From Nitrosophilus alvini (GTDB taxonomy: Bacteria; Campylobacterota; Campylobacteria; Campylobacterales; Nitratiruptoraceae), in NCBI RefSeq assembly GCF_015100395.1, contig NZ_AP022847.1, forward strand, positions 124,001-188,000: a DNA stretch of 64,000 bases, read 5' to 3'. This document shows, in pieces, positions 24,430 through 34,992 of the stretch. Position numbers and translations under genes: made by a program. Numbering within the stretch: the stretch's first letter is position 1; every line of letters starts with the position of its first letter. Under the pieces are notes generated by a model. It was given only the letters and a program-made list of their open reading frames with translations. It was not told the DNA's origin and ran no database searches.

Positions 24430-26172
24430 ATGCTTGAGAGCATAGATCTGTTCCTGGATAATTTTTTGTCTTATTTTATAGAGTTTGTGGAAATTATTCT
24501 TTTTCTTGCTGTTTTTGGATTGGCAAATCTTTTCATATATGATAGATACGTACAGAGAAAACATCAGTTACTTATAAACTATCCTGTAATAGGAAGATTC
24601 AGATATCTTTTTGAAGCCTTGCGAGAACCTCTGAGACAATATTTTGCTGAAGAGAAGTTCTACGAGTCAAGGGATAAGGTAGAGTGGGTATACAAAGCCG
24701 CGAAAAATCTGCCAAATTTTATGTCCTTTTCTGTTTCTCAGCCCTTTTCTGGCTCAAGGTTTATCATCAAACACTCTCCGCAGGTATTAAATGACAGTGA
24801 GGTAGATAACGATTTTAGCGTTGTTTTTGGGAAAAATCGTCCCATTCCGTTTAGATCGAAAAGTCCGATTATCCGTTCTGCAATGAGTGACGGTGCGCTC
24901 AGCCCGGAAGCCGTACGTGCTTTTACGCTTGGGGCAACACTTTCCAATTTTACTATAAATACTGGAGAAGGAGGGCTTACTTCCAACTATTTTTTTACCC
25001 ACAGGCCCGATTTGAAAAATGCCGGATATCTTGAGATAGTAAAAAGTACGCCTTTTGCGCAGCTTGCTTTTAAGCTTGTAACTTTTTTCTTCAACCGTTC
25101 TCTTGCTGTAAAGGTATATAGAAAACTTCTACTTCATAAAAAGACGGAGAATACCTATATTTATGATCCCGTTTCTCACTCTCTTTTTCGTGTAAACTGG
25201 AGTGCTCCCATTGAAGAGTTTCCAAAAGAGGTTCCGGCCGATATGCCTGATCTTATACTTCAAATCGGCTCGGGTCTTTACGGAGTAAGAGATAAAGAGG
25301 GGAATTTTGACGAAAAAAGATATGAAAAAGCGATGCGTTTTTGCAGAATGACCGAGATAAAGATAGCACAGGGGGCTAAACAGACTGGCGGAAAGCTTGT
25401 CGGCTCAAAAGTAACAGCTGATATCGCCTATTATCGCGGTGTAGAAGAGGGAAAAGATCTTATCTCTCCAAACCGTTTCCCCTATGCCAAAACTACTGAA
25501 GAGCTTCTTGATTTTGTAGGAAAACTTCAGGATATCTCAAAAAAACCGGTAGGAATCAAGATAGTTATATCGGATGCAAAAAGTGTGGAGGATCTGGTAT
25601 ATACCATGCATAAAAGAAAAGAAGAGGGGAAGGCGATAGTCGATTTTATAACTGTTGATAGCGGAGATGGAGGAAGTGCAACGGCGCCGCTTGAACTTAT
25701 GGAGTCTGTTGGACTTACAACCCCTAATGCCCTTTATGTCCTTGATACTATATTAAGAAGATACAATCTCAGAGAAGATGTGAGTATAATAGTAAGCGGA
25801 AAAATACTGACACCCGATGATGTGGTAATAGCACTGAGCCTCGGAGCGGATGCCGTTGGAATTGCCAGAGGATTTATGATGAGCGGCGGATGCATAAGGG
25901 CCAGGAAGTGTGCCGGAACCGATTCTCATGTATGTCCCGTGGGTATGGCTACACAGGACCCGAAACGAAGAGCTTCCTATCTTGTCGTAAGAAAAGGAAA
26001 AGAGATAGCGAATTATCATACAAATCTTTTAAAGGGAATTAAAACTCTTTTGGCTGTTATGGGTGTAAAGCATATAAAAGAGCTTGATAAAAAACATCTT
26101 ACCTATAAAAATCGTCTGGGTGAGATATATTTTGATGTAGATAACTATTTTCACCAAAAACTTCATATATAA
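24430..26172 (+). CDS. Membrane-anchored FMN-binding glutamate-synthase-like protein
   Basis: A 580-residue protein with an N-terminal membrane helix (about 15-38) and a domain like the FMN/3Fe-4S half of glutamate synthase: SAMSDGALSPEAVRAFTLGA, GSKVTADIAYYRGV, DFITVDSGDGGSATAPLE, GADAVGIARGFMMSGGC and the cysteine cluster GGCIRARKCAGTDSHVCPVG. It lacks the glutamine amidotransferase domain of true GltB. Such stand-alone domain proteins are widespread, with substrate mostly unassigned. It stands 8 bases ahead of mqo and gltA, so a link to TCA-cycle electron flow is possible. Confidence 0.85.
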   Translation: MLESIDLFLDNFLSYFIEFVEIILFLAVFGLANLFIYDRYVQRKHQLLINYPVIGRFRYLFEALREPLRQYFAEEKFYESRDKVEWVYKAAKNLPNFMSFSVSQPFSGSRFIIKHSPQVLNDSEVDNDFSVVFGKNRPIPFRSKSPIIRSAMSDGALSPEAVRAFTLGATLSNFTINTGEGGLTSNYFFTHRPDLKNAGYLEIVKSTPFAQLAFKLVTFFFNRSLAVKVYRKLLLHKKTENTYIYDPVSHSLFRVNWSAPIEEFPKEVPADMPDLILQIGSGLYGVRDKEGNFDEKRYEKAMRFCRMTEIKIAQGAKQTGGKLVGSKVTADIAYYRGVEEGKDLISPNRFPYAKTTEELLDFVGKLQDISKKPVGIKIVISDAKSVEDLVYTMHKRKEEGKAIVDFITVDSGDGGSATAPLELMESVGLTTPNALYVLDTILRRYNLREDVSIIVSGKILTPDDVVIALSLGADAVGIARGFMMSGGCIRARKCAGTDSHVCPVGMATQDPKRRASYLVVRKGKEIANYHTNLLKGIKTLLAVMGVKHIKELDKKHLTYKNRLGEIYFDVDNYFHQKLHI

Positions 26173-26180
26173 GGATTGGC

Positions 26181-27509
26181 ATGGAGCAGCATTATTACAA
26201 CGTTATAATCGTCGGTGGCGGTATATCTGGTACCGCGCTTTTTTATGAACTCTCAAAATATACAGATATAGAGAGTATGGCACTTTTCGAAAAATATTCG
26301 AGAATTGCACCGCTAAACTCCAACGGGAAAAACAACTCCCAGACTCTGCATTGCGGTGATATTGAGACAAACTATACTATAGAGAAAGCCGAAAAAGTCA
26401 AAAAGACCGCTCAGATGCTCTCAAACTACGCTATCAAAAACGGGTATAAAGATAAATATATTTTCAAATTTCCCAAAATGGTTATTGGAGTAGGAGATGA
26501 AGAGGTCGAATTTATCAAAAAGAGATATGAAAAATTTAGTAGTTTATATGGATATTTAAAACTTTTTACAAAAGAGGAACTGTCAAAAATTGAACCGAAA
26601 CTGATAGAAGGAAGAAAAGAGGATATCGTAGCAATGGGTGCTCTTGACGAGTACTGCGCAATGGATTTCGGAGGAATAGCCGAAACTTTTGTGGAAAATG
26701 CTCAAAAGACCAAAGATAAAGTATGCGATCTTTATCTGAGTACAGAGGTTTACGATATAGAAAAGAAGGGTAATAAATATATGCTAAATACCCCGAGAGG
26801 GCAATTTTTTGCAGACTATGTTGTAGTTGATGCCGGAGCCCATTCGCTTCTGCTTGCCCACAAAATGGGTTATGGAAAAGAGTACTCTTGCCTTCCTATT
26901 GGAGGAAGTTTCTACTATGCTCCCGCTTCCATTCTTGGTTCAAAAGTCTATACAGTTCAAAACGACAAACTCCCCTTTGCTGCTATTCACGGAGATCCCG
27001 ATATTTTGGCAAAAGGCAAAACAAGATTTGGTCCTACGGCTCTTGCCCTGCCTAAACTGGAACGTTATAGAGATACTACGTATATCGATTTTATTGAGGC
27101 ATTCAGTCCGGACAAAAATGTATTGAAAGTCTTTTACGATCTGCTTTCGGATGAAGATATTAGGGACTATATTTTCAAAAATATGATGTTTGAGGTACCG
27201 GGTATCAGAAAAGGGCTCTTTTTAAAAGAGGCAAAGAAAATTGTGCCGACTCTGACAGAAGATGATATTGAGTTTGCTGACCATGTGGGAGGCCTTCGTC
27301 CTCAGATAATAGATAAGAAAAACAGAAAACTGCTTCTGGGCGAAGCGAAAATAGATACGAAAGAGGGGATTGTCTTCAATATGACACCTTCACCAGGGGC
27401 AACAAGTTGTCTGGGAAATGCGCTGAAAGATGTGGAGCTAATATCAACATATCTCAACTGTAGATTCGACCGGGGCAGACTGGAAGAAGAGCTGATGAAA
27501 GGAGCTTGA
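26181..27509 (+). CDS. mqo: Malate:quinone oxidoreductase
   Basis: FAD enzyme passing electrons from malate to quinone, replacing NAD malate dehydrogenase in many Campylobacterota. The 442-residue protein starts with the dinucleotide-binding VIIVGGGISGTALFYEL and matches the Helicobacter pylori enzyme in SQTLHCGDIETNYT, MVIGVGDEEVEF, PIGGSFYY, YTVQNDKLPFAAIHGDPD and KTRFGPTALALPKLERY. Its end overlaps the upstream edge of gltA, placing two consecutive TCA steps in one operon. Confidence 0.92.
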   Translation: MEQHYYNVIIVGGGISGTALFYELSKYTDIESMALFEKYSRIAPLNSNGKNNSQTLHCGDIETNYTIEKAEKVKKTAQMLSNYAIKNGYKDKYIFKFPKMVIGVGDEEVEFIKKRYEKFSSLYGYLKLFTKEELSKIEPKLIEGRKEDIVAMGALDEYCAMDFGGIAETFVENAQKTKDKVCDLYLSTEVYDIEKKGNKYMLNTPRGQFFADYVVVDAGAHSLLLAHKMGYGKEYSCLPIGGSFYYAPASILGSKVYTVQNDKLPFAAIHGDPDILAKGKTRFGPTALALPKLERYRDTTYIDFIEAFSPDKNVLKVFYDLLSDEDIRDYIFKNMMFEVPGIRKGLFLKEAKKIVPTLTEDDIEFADHVGGLRPQIIDKKNRKLLLGEAKIDTKEGIVFNMTPSPGATSCLGNALKDVELISTYLNCRFDRGRLEEELMKGA

Positions 27510-27511
27510 AA

Positions 27512-28783
27512 ATGGCAACTTTTACGATAAAGGATAATCGTACAGGAAGAAGTGCGGAATTTGAAGTTCTTGACTCCACCCTCGGTTCCCCGGTAGTTGA
27601 TATAACCGGCCTGCACAAAGAGCTGGGAGTATATACGTACGATAACGGTCTTGGAATGACTGCAACTTGTCAATCTGAAATAACATTTATAGACGGTGCA
27701 AAAGGAGAACTTCTTTACAGAGGCTATCCTATAGAAGAGCTTGCCGAAAAGAAAAACTATATCGAGGTATGTTATCTGATTTTGCACGGAGAGCTGCCGA
27801 ACAGTGACCAGTATGAGAGTTTCGAAAAAGATATACGTATAAAAAGTTATCCGCATGAAGGTATAAAAAATCTTTTCAGCGCTTTTCCGGACAACGGACA
27901 TCCTATGGCGATACTCTCTTCTGCTGTTTCGGCTCTGAGTGCTTTTCACCATCAGCATCTGAACATCAAAGATGATGAAGAATTTATGGAGATGGCAAGA
28001 AGAATCATAGCGAAAATGCCTACACTTGCCGCTTATACATACAGACACTCTATGGGATATCCTCTTATCTATCCGGATATGGACAGATACTTTACGGAAA
28101 ATTTTCTATATATGCTAAGAGCCTTTCCTACCGGAAAGACCGAAATAAGCGAAGTAGAGACAAGAGCGCTCGATACTATATTCATGCTTCATGCCGACCA
28201 TGAACAGAATGCTTCCACAACTACAGTAAGAGCAGTAGGTTCTACCGGTGCGCACCCTTATGCGGCCGTAGTTGCCGGTATAAATGCTTTGTGGGGCAGA
28301 GCTCACGGAGGAGCGAACGAATCGGTTATAGCTCAGCTTGAGATGATAGGAAGTGTTGAAAATGTGGACAGATTTATCAAAAGAGCAAAAGATCCGAATG
28401 ATCCTTTCAGACTGATGGGATTCGGACACAGAGTCTATAAAAATTTTGATCCCAGAGCCAGGGTTTTAAAGAGACTTAGAGATGAACTCAGAGATACTAT
28501 AGGTATAAATTCAAAACTGATAGAGATAGCGGACAGAGTCGAAGAGATTGCTCTTAATGACGAATACTTTGTGAAAAGAAATCTCTATCCAAATATCGAT
28601 TTTTATTCCGGTACGATTCTTGAGGCTCTTGGAATCAGAAAAAAGATGTTTACTCCCATATTCGTTATAGGCAGAACGGTAGGGTGGATAACGCACCTTA
28701 TCGAGCAGAAAAGAGACCCGAAACAGAAGATATATAGACCGAGACAGAGATACATAGGAAAAAAGAGAAGAAGCGTTCCGTAA
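27512..28783 (+). CDS. gltA: Citrate synthase
   Basis: Condenses acetyl-CoA and oxaloacetate to citrate. The 423-residue type II protein has the active-site regions ILHGELP, SAFHHQHLN, LWGRAHGGANESV and GFGHRVYKNFDPRA, and NVDFYSG-like NIDFYSGTI near the end. ATG 27512 is 2 bases after the mqo stop with AAAGGAG at proper distance; a TTG at 27506 is in frame but less well placed. The gene is convergent with rnhB, with only 12 bases between stops. Confidence 0.96.
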   Translation: MATFTIKDNRTGRSAEFEVLDSTLGSPVVDITGLHKELGVYTYDNGLGMTATCQSEITFIDGAKGELLYRGYPIEELAEKKNYIEVCYLILHGELPNSDQYESFEKDIRIKSYPHEGIKNLFSAFPDNGHPMAILSSAVSALSAFHHQHLNIKDDEEFMEMARRIIAKMPTLAAYTYRHSMGYPLIYPDMDRYFTENFLYMLRAFPTGKTEISEVETRALDTIFMLHADHEQNASTTTVRAVGSTGAHPYAAVVAGINALWGRAHGGANESVIAQLEMIGSVENVDRFIKRAKDPNDPFRLMGFGHRVYKNFDPRARVLKRLRDELRDTIGINSKLIEIADRVEEIALNDEYFVKRNLYPNIDFYSGTILEALGIRKKMFTPIFVIGRTVGWITHLIEQKRDPKQKIYRPRQRYIGKKRRSVP

Positions 28784-28795
28784 GAGTCAAACAGT

Positions 28796-29350
28796 CTAAA
28801 AGAGTGTGGGTTGAAGAGCTTTGGGGCGAAAACTTTTTCTGTGAATTGGGCAAAGCCCCAGCTTTTTTATCGCTTCTATATGCTCTTTTGTGGGATATCC
28901 TTTATGTTTTTCAAAGCCGTATCCGGGATATTTGGACGAAATTTCGGCCATATATCTGTCGCGGCTTACCTTAGCCAAAATACTGGCGGCTTTGACCTCT
29001 TCTATTTTTGTATCTGCTTTTATCATAACTTCAATTTCGCTTACGCCAAATTTCGAATTTCCGTCAAAAAGATATTTTTCTGCATCTATTGCAGAGATAA
29101 TCTGCCTTAAAGCGTAAGAGATAGATTTTGAAAGACCGATATCGTCTATCGTTTTATTGTCGACAAATACTATTTTATACAATGAATTTTCCAAAATCGT
29201 TTCATAAAGCTTTTCTCTTCTCGTTTGGCTGAGAGCTTTGGAATCTGCCAGACCTTCTATCTCTTTTTCTAGAACAACTCCCGCGACCACCAAAGGACCC
29301 GCAAGAGGCCCTCTTCCGGCTTCATCTATTCCGCAAAGATGGTTTCTCAT
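28796..29350 (-). CDS. rnhB: Ribonuclease HII
   Basis: Removes ribonucleotides and RNA primers from DNA. The 184-residue protein has IDEAGRGPLAGP at the start, ADSKALSQTRREKL, and the C-terminal AASILAKVSRDRYM...HKGYPTKEH motifs. ATG 29350 overlaps the stop of the upstream ATPase gene as ATGA. Both RNase HI and HII genes occur in this window. Confidence 0.95.
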   Translation of the reverse strand: MRNHLCGIDEAGRGPLAGPLVVAGVVLEKEIEGLADSKALSQTRREKLYETILENSLYKIVFVDNKTIDDIGLSKSISYALRQIISAIDAEKYLFDGNSKFGVSEIEVMIKADTKIEEVKAASILAKVSRDRYMAEISSKYPGYGFEKHKGYPTKEHIEAIKKLGLCPIHRKSFRPKALQPTLF

Positions 29351-30432
29351 CAGCCCTCCATCTCTATCAAAGCCCATTCATAAAAGGGAAGAACGTGGCA
29401 TCTGATTTGATTTTCTTCGAACTCGAAACTGCTGCCGACCGTAACGATATCTATCTCTTTTATTTTGTGCTCATTCAGACCTTTGAGGGCTTTATGGACT
29501 TTTTTCTGTATCATTACCTCGTTTCCGAAAGGAACACATATAACCGCATGTGAGATATCGGGCAGTAAAAAATCGATATAATCGTAATAAAAAACAGAAC
29601 CCCCTTTTTTGAAAAGCTCCAAAAAAACCATGTTTTCAAACATTTTGGAAAACTCTTTTTCGAAAGTAAGCGCATTTTTTATTGTGAAATCGAAAAGATA
29701 TATCTTTTTTGCCGCATTTGAACTGCCGTATTTTTCAACACTGTATATGTATCCTCTTTTTTTGAGCTCTTCGTAGTTTGAGTAAAATCTGTCTTTTGAT
29801 ATTCTGGTTTTGCTTTTAAGTTTTGTAAAGAGGTGGTAGGGTGAGCTTTTATGTCCCTGGGATAGTGCGGCTTCTCTGAAGGTCAAGAAAAGAGAATCCT
29901 CTTTGAATGCAAGAGTCAAAATTTCCTGTATTCTTGCTATTTTATTGTATTCAGGCTGCTGTATGATCTCCGGAATCGTGCCGTTTTTTAAAAAATTGCT
30001 GAAAATCGCCTTTATATCCTGACTCTTTTTTTCAAAAGCTATATACTCTTCGAAATCGAGATTTCTTATATGTATCGTTTCGAAATTCTCTTTTATCAAC
30101 GGTTTCTCGCTTGAGAGTATCAACTGTTTTGTTTCGGGAAGAGGTATCTGCTCATTGTAGTTTTCTATTGCTACTATCTCGATGCCTTTTTTGTTGATGA
30201 ACTCCTGCAGATTGGATTTTATGGAATGTATATCCATTCTTAAATCCGACATATCGATATATAGACGCTTTTTTTTGGGAAATCTGCTCAGATACTCTTT
30301 TATAAGAAAAGTTTTGCCGCTCCTTTTTGTTCCGAAAAGTATGGCATTCTTTCCTTCGGGTATTTTTATTTTTCTATTTATAAAGGGTAGTTTGCCTATA
30401 TCTTTTTCGTAAAGTATCTCCAGTATCTCCAT
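29350..30432 (-). CDS. AAA-type ATPase of unknown function (COG1373-like)
   Basis: A 360-residue predicted ATPase. The Walker A motif GTKRSGKT lies near residue 33-40; a Walker B-like hydrophobic strand with IVAIENYNEQ follows near 85. The C-terminal half holds a winged-helix-like part (SKDRFYSNYEELKKRGYIYSVEKYG) and a nuclease-fold-like end (KIKEIDIVTVGSSFEF). This resembles stand-alone ATPase/DUF4143 proteins, whose role is unknown. ATG 30432 has GGAAG upstream; an earlier TTG at 30465 lacks one. It is translationally coupled to rnhB. Confidence 0.6.
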   Translation of the reverse strand: MEILEILYEKDIGKLPFINRKIKIPEGKNAILFGTKRSGKTFLIKEYLSRFPKKKRLYIDMSDLRMDIHSIKSNLQEFINKKGIEIVAIENYNEQIPLPETKQLILSSEKPLIKENFETIHIRNLDFEEYIAFEKKSQDIKAIFSNFLKNGTIPEIIQQPEYNKIARIQEILTLAFKEDSLFLTFREAALSQGHKSSPYHLFTKLKSKTRISKDRFYSNYEELKKRGYIYSVEKYGSSNAAKKIYLFDFTIKNALTFEKEFSKMFENMVFLELFKKGGSVFYYDYIDFLLPDISHAVICVPFGNEVMIQKKVHKALKGLNEHKIKEIDIVTVGSSFEFEENQIRCHVLPFYEWALIEMEG

Positions 30433-30512
30433 CAAAACTTCCAAACTGTTGTATTTTCCTTCCAAAAAGGAAACAAATTTGAAAGAATTTTACATCAAGT
30501 ACCCTTAAATTA

Positions 30513-30541
30513 TTGACTGTTAGAGAAAAATCTCATATAAT
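30513..30541 (+). promoter_or_regulatory. Sigma-70 promoter of the S10 ribosomal operon
   Basis: TTGACT (30513-30518), 17-base spacer, TATAAT (30536-30541), 56 bases before the rpsJ ATG. The leader holds a small hairpin GCTAT/ATAGC (30558-30572), far smaller than the E. coli S10 leader targeted by L4. Confidence 0.85.
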
Positions 30542-30597
30542 TTCGACTCCAAATAAGGCTATTTTAGATAGCGAGTTCTTTTCACAAGGGAAAATTG

Positions 30598-30909
30598 ATG
30601 GAAAAAATCAGACTTAAGCTTAGAGCTTATGACCACAGAGTACTGGACAGATCAGTTGCAGCAATTGTCGAAGCTGTCAAAAGAACAGGCGCTGAAATAC
30701 GCGGTCCTATTCCATTGCCTACAAAGATCAGAAGATATACAGTTCTTAGATCGCCTCACATTAACAAAGATTCACGCGAACAATTTGAAATAAGAATTCA
30801 TTCAAGACTTATTGACATCGTTTCAGCTACGCCTGAAACAGTAGATTCGCTAATGAAATTAGACTTGGCTCCTGAAGTGGATGTAGAAGTTAGGTCAATG
30901 GGTCAATAA
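30598..30909 (+). CDS. rpsJ: 30S ribosomal protein S10
   Basis: Head protein of the 30S subunit and, as NusE, a partner of NusB in antitermination. The 103-residue product starts [17 protein letters not shown] and has [18 protein letters not shown] 30598 is chosen over the in-frame TTG 30595 by AAGGG spacing. First gene of the S10 operon. Confidence 0.97.
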   Translation: MEKIRLKLRAYDHRVLDRSVAAIVEAVKRTGAEIRGPIPLPTKIRRYTVLRSPHINKDSREQFEIRIHSRLIDIVSATPETVDSLMKLDLAPEVDVEVRSMGQ

Positions 30910-30920
30910 GGAGAAATTGT

Positions 30921-31499
30921 ATGGAATTTATAGTAGAAAAAATCGGAATGAGCAGAACCATCAGCGTACCGAGCGTGCCTGTAACCCTGCTGAAAATAAA
31001 AGAAGCAAAAGTTTGCGAAATTCTTAACGACGGACGTGCTATCGTAGCGTATAGCATGGGTAAAAGAAAGAACAAAGCAGTGGAAGGTCAGCAGAAAAAA
31101 TATAACCTTTCAGGCGAGTTCAACAGATTTGCTACATTGAAAGTTGCAAACAAAGAGCCGGGAGACATTGATGTTTCTGTTTTGCAAAATGCAAAGAAGA
31201 TAAAAACATCTTTCAACTCCAAAGGAAGAGGTTTTGCCGGTGTTATGAAAAGATGGAATTTTGCTGGTGGACCGGGAAGCCACGGTTCAAGGTTTCATAG
31301 AAGAACAGGTTCTGTCGGTAACTGCGAATTCCCCGGTAGAATTCAGCCTGGACAGAAAATGCCCGGACATTACGGAAACGAAAAGATAACAGTTCAAAAT
31401 GAGATTGTCTCTTTTGATCCTGAGAACAATATACTTGTTGTAAAAGGTTCGATTCCAGGACCAAACGGTGCACTTGGCAAGATAAGGATAGTAAAATGA
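30921..31499 (+). CDS. rplC: 50S ribosomal protein L3
   Basis: L3 organises the 3' domain of 23S rRNA near the peptidyl-transferase centre. The 192-residue protein has the typical extended loop [18 protein letters not shown] and [11 protein letters not shown]. It is a little shorter than E. coli L3 (209). It overlaps rplD by 4 bases. Confidence 0.97.
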   Translation: MEFIVEKIGMSRTISVPSVPVTLLKIKEAKVCEILNDGRAIVAYSMGKRKNKAVEGQQKKYNLSGEFNRFATLKVANKEPGDIDVSVLQNAKKIKTSFNSKGRGFAGVMKRWNFAGGPGSHGSRFHRRTGSVGNCEFPGRIQPGQKMPGHYGNEKITVQNEIVSFDPENNILVVKGSIPGPNGALGKIRIVK

Positions 31500-32110
31500 G
31501 TAAAGCTATAGTACTTAACGAAAAGTTTGAAAAAAGCGATGAGCTTGCGCTTCCTGAGTCTTTTGCGCAGATCAGTCCGCACAATCTCTATCTTTATGTA
31601 AAGAGTTATGCGGCTGAGATGAGAGCAAACAGCGCGCATACAAAAAACAGAAGTGCAGTCAGCGGCGGCGGAAAAAAGCCGTGGCCTCAGAAAGGTAGAG
31701 GGGGAGCCAGAGCCGGTTCTATCAGAAGTCCTTTGTTTGTAGGGGGCGGTGTTGCATTCGGTCCTACAAACAGAAAAAACTATACACAGAAAGTAAACAA
31801 GAAGCAAAAGAGACTTGCTCTTGAATATGCGCTTTTTGAAAAAGCCCAAAACGGTAATCTTTTTGTTGTGGATTCGGTAAATGTAGAGTCCGGAAAGACA
31901 AAAGATGCGGCGGCTATACTTAAAAAACTGAACGTCAGAGACGCTCTTGTGGTCAAAGACCTAGTTGACGAAAAGACGTATATGGCATTTAGAAACCTTC
32001 CAAACGCTTATCTTATAGAGCCAAACGAATTGAATGCTTATTTGGCGGCAGCATACAATGCTATCGTTATAGAAAAAGCTGTTTGGGAAAATTTAGTAAA
32101 AGAGGGCTAA
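31496..32110 (+). CDS. rplD: 50S ribosomal protein L4
   Basis: L4 lines the exit tunnel; in E. coli it also represses the S10 operon. The 204-residue protein has the basic loop [23 protein letters not shown] overlap with rplC. The short operon leader here makes E. coli-like L4 control doubtful. Confidence 0.97.
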   Translation: MSKAIVLNEKFEKSDELALPESFAQISPHNLYLYVKSYAAEMRANSAHTKNRSAVSGGGKKPWPQKGRGGARAGSIRSPLFVGGGVAFGPTNRKNYTQKVNKKQKRLALEYALFEKAQNGNLFVVDSVNVESGKTKDAAAILKKLNVRDALVVKDLVDEKTYMAFRNLPNAYLIEPNELNAYLAAAYNAIVIEKAVWENLVKEG

Positions 32111-32111
32111 G

Positions 32112-32393
32112 ATGGCAGATATAACAGATATCAAATCAATACTATACACAGAAAAAACACTGGGCCTTCAAGAAGAGGGATATATAGTAGTTCAGACCTC
32201 TGACAAGATGACAAAAAATCAGCTTAAAGAGGTATTCAAAGAGTATTTCGGCGTAGTTCCTGTCAAAATAAACTCTTTGAAGATGAAGGGAAAAGTTAAG
32301 AGATTCAGAGGAATCGAAGGACAGAGAAACAACTATAAAAAATTCTATGTGAAGCTGCCTGAAGGCGCTCAGATAGAAAGTCTATCGGTGTAA
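32112..32393 (+). CDS. rplW: 50S ribosomal protein L23
   Basis: Tunnel-exit protein that docks trigger factor and SRP. 93 residues, with SILYTEKTL near the start and [21 protein letters not shown] in the rRNA-binding loop. It starts 1 base after rplD. Confidence 0.96.
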   Translation: MADITDIKSILYTEKTLGLQEEGYIVVQTSDKMTKNQLKEVFKEYFGVVPVKINSLKMKGKVKRFRGIEGQRNNYKKFYVKLPEGAQIESLSV

Positions 32394-32402
32394 GGAAAGA
32401 AA

Positions 32403-33233
32403 ATGGCAATAAAAACATATAAACCGTACACACCAAGCAGAAGATTTATGACATCGCTTGATTCAAGCGATATAACAAGCAAACCGAGTGTAAAAAAACT
32501 GCTTAAAAAGCTTCCTGCTCATGCGGGTAGAAACAACAAAGGAAGAGTAACTTCCAGGCATAAAGAGGCAGGAGCCAAAAAACTTTACAGAATCATAGAT
32601 TTTAAAAGAAACAAATTCGGCGTTCCGGGACGTGTTGCCACAATAGAATACGATCCGTACAGAAACTGCAGAATTTCGCTCATCGTGTATAAAGACGGAG
32701 ACAAAAGATATATCATTCAGCCGTCTGGACTTAAAGTAGGCGATACTGTAGAGGCTGCTGAGAGCGGACTCGATATTCTTCCGGGTAACGCTATGAAACT
32801 TAAAAACATACCTGTTGGTACGCTTGTGCACAATATCGAAATGAAGCCAGGGAAAGGCGGACAGATAGCGAGGAGTGCAGGAGCGTATGCACAGATAATG
32901 GGGAGAGAAGGAAAGTATGTAATACTCAGACTCCCAAGCAGTGAAATGAGATACGTGCTTGGTGAGTGCATGGCTACTATAGGTACAGTAGGAAATGAGG
33001 ATTATATAAACATTACTATCGGAAAAGCAGGTAGAAACAGACACAGAGGTATCAGACCGCAGACTAGAGGTAGTGCGATGAACCCTGTGGATCACCCGCA
33101 CGGTGGTGGTGAAGGTAAAACAGGTCCTAGCGGTCATCCTGTTACTCCTTGGGGACAGCCTACAAAAGGCTATAAGACCAGAAAGAAAAAAGCGAGTGAT
33201 AAGCTTATAATTTCCAGAAGAAAAAAGAAATAA
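32403..33233 (+). CDS. rplB: 50S ribosomal protein L2
   Basis: Needed for subunit joining and the peptidyl-transferase centre. 276 residues; [24 protein letters not shown] is the hallmark loop with the critical His. Start ATG follows AAGGAAAG. Confidence 0.98.
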   Translation: MAIKTYKPYTPSRRFMTSLDSSDITSKPSVKKLLKKLPAHAGRNNKGRVTSRHKEAGAKKLYRIIDFKRNKFGVPGRVATIEYDPYRNCRISLIVYKDGDKRYIIQPSGLKVGDTVEAAESGLDILPGNAMKLKNIPVGTLVHNIEMKPGKGGQIARSAGAYAQIMGREGKYVILRLPSSEMRYVLGECMATIGTVGNEDYINITIGKAGRNRHRGIRPQTRGSAMNPVDHPHGGGEGKTGPSGHPVTPWGQPTKGYKTRKKKASDKLIISRRKKK

Positions 33234-33242
33234 GGTAGGAAG

Positions 33243-33524
33243 ATGGCAAGATCAATAAAGAAAGGTCCATTTGTAGATGATCATCTTATGAAAAAAGTGA
33301 TCAAAGCAAAAGAGACCGGTGACAAAAAACCCATTAAAACCTGGTCAAGAAGAAGCACTATCGTTCCTGAAATGATAGGGCTTACATTCAACGTTCACAA
33401 CGGAAGACAGTTTGTGCCTGTCTACGTTACTGAAAACCATGTGGGATTTAAGCTTGGTGAATTTGCGCCGACAAGAACATTCAGGGGGCATAAAGGCTCC
33501 GTTCAGAAAAAGATAGGTAAATAA
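33243..33524 (+). CDS. rpsS: 30S ribosomal protein S19
   Basis: Head protein contacting S13 and the B1 bridges. 93 residues; starts [18 protein letters not shown] and has [23 protein letters not shown]. Confidence 0.97.
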   Translation: MARSIKKGPFVDDHLMKKVIKAKETGDKKPIKTWSRRSTIVPEMIGLTFNVHNGRQFVPVYVTENHVGFKLGEFAPTRTFRGHKGSVQKKIGK

Positions 33525-33533
33525 GGGTAGGCC

Positions 33534-33866
33534 ATGAGTAAAGCAATATTGAAATTTATCAGGCTATCACCGACCAAAGCAAGACTTATTGCGAGAGAAG
33601 TTCAGGGAATGAATGCAGAACTTGCACTTGCAAGCCTTGAGTTTATGCCGAACAAAGCGGCAAAAGTTATATCAAAAGTTATAGCTTCAGCTGTAGCAAA
33701 CGGTGGCTATGAACCGGAAGAGGTTGTGATAACTTCTTGCAGAGTCGACAAAGGGCCTGTTTTGAAAAGATTTAGACCGAGAGCAAGAGGAAGAGCAAGC
33801 AGAATAATGAAACCGACTTCTCATGTATATGTTGAAGTGGCTGAACAAAAAGGCAAGGAAAGCTAA
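33534..33866 (+). CDS. rplV: 50S ribosomal protein L22
   Basis: Tunnel-constriction protein and site of macrolide resistance changes in other bacteria. 110 residues; [17 protein letters not shown] and the hairpin tip [25 protein letters not shown] overlap with rpsC. Confidence 0.97.
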   Translation: MSKAILKFIRLSPTKARLIAREVQGMNAELALASLEFMPNKAAKVISKVIASAVANGGYEPEEVVITSCRVDKGPVLKRFRPRARGRASRIMKPTSHVYVEVAEQKGKES

Positions 33867-34564
33867 TGGGTCAAAAAGTAAATCCGATAAGTTTGAGACT
33901 GGGAATTAACAGAAATTGGGGTTCAAGATGGTATCCGGATTACAACAGAATGCCGGATTTTGTAGAAGAAGATCATAAAATCAGAACATTTTTGAAAAAA
34001 GAGCTCTATTATGCAGGTGTCAGCGATATTATTATCGAAAGAACCGCTAAAAGGCTCAGAGTTACTATAGTTGCGGCAAGACCCGGTATAATCATCGGGA
34101 AAAAAGGTGCCGACATAGAGAAACTCAAGCAAAAAGTTCAAAAAATAGTACAAAAAGAGGTTTCTGTAAATATAAAAGAGCAGAAGCGTCCTCAGGCGTC
34201 AGCACAGCTTGCGGCAGAAAACGTTGCTACCCAGCTTGAAAGAAGGGTGGCTTTCAGAAGAGCTATGAAAAAAGTTATCCAGTCCGCAATGAAATCCGGC
34301 GCCAAAGGTATAAAGGTACAGGTGGCAGGAAGACTTGGCGGTGCTGAAATGGCAAGAACCGAATGGTATCTTGAAGGAAGAGTTCCTTTGCATACGCTCA
34401 GAGCGAAAATAGATTACGGTTTTGCTGAAGCTCATACAACTTATGGAGTCATCGGCGTAAAAGTATGGATTTTCAAAGGTGAGGTTCTTCAGAAAGGAAT
34501 CCAGCCTGAAAAAGCAGAAAAAAGGCCGAGCAGAAGAAGAGCTCCAAGAAGGAGAGGTAGATAG
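33866..34564 (+). CDS. rpsC: 30S ribosomal protein S3
   Basis: Part of the mRNA entry site with helicase activity. 232 residues: starts [17 protein letters not shown], has the KH-domain loop [15 protein letters not shown], and ends in a basic tail [10 protein letters not shown]. Confidence 0.97.
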   Translation: MGQKVNPISLRLGINRNWGSRWYPDYNRMPDFVEEDHKIRTFLKKELYYAGVSDIIIERTAKRLRVTIVAARPGIIIGKKGADIEKLKQKVQKIVQKEVSVNIKEQKRPQASAQLAAENVATQLERRVAFRRAMKKVIQSAMKSGAKGIKVQVAGRLGGAEMARTEWYLEGRVPLHTLRAKIDYGFAEAHTTYGVIGVKVWIFKGEVLQKGIQPEKAEKRPSRRRAPRRRGR

Positions 34565-34566
34565 CC

Positions 34567-34992
34567 ATGTTAATGCCAAAAAGAACAAAATACAGAAAAC
34601 AGCAAAAGGGCAGAAACAGAGGAAAAGCCCAAAGAGGTAACTTCCTTGCATTCGGTACAATAGGCATCAAAGCTGTTGAAGCCGGAAGAATTGATTCAAG
34701 GCAGATAGAAGCTGCAAGGATCGCAATGACAAGAAAAGTAAAAAGAACCGGAAAAGTATGGATCAGGGTGTTCCCTGATAAGCCTCTTACCAAAAAACCA
34801 TTGGAGACAAGGATGGGTAAAGGTAAAGGTTCTGTCGAAAAGTGGGTTATGAATATCAAGCCGGGCAGAATCATTTATGAAATGGCCGGTGTTGAAGAGA
34901 GCTTGGCAAGAGAAGCGCTTGATCTTGCACGATACAAACTTCCTTTCAAAACAAAAATCGTAACGCAAGAGAGTGAAAATGAAATATACTGA
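34567..34992 (+). CDS. rplP: 50S ribosomal protein L16
   Basis: Organises the A-site region of 23S rRNA. 141 residues; starts [19 protein letters not shown] and has [12 protein letters not shown] and [14 protein letters not shown]. The end overlaps rpmC by 14 bases. Confidence 0.97.
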   Translation: MLMPKRTKYRKQQKGRNRGKAQRGNFLAFGTIGIKAVEAGRIDSRQIEAARIAMTRKVKRTGKVWIRVFPDKPLTKKPLETRMGKGKGSVEKWVMNIKPGRIIYEMAGVEESLAREALDLARYKLPFKTKIVTQESENEIY

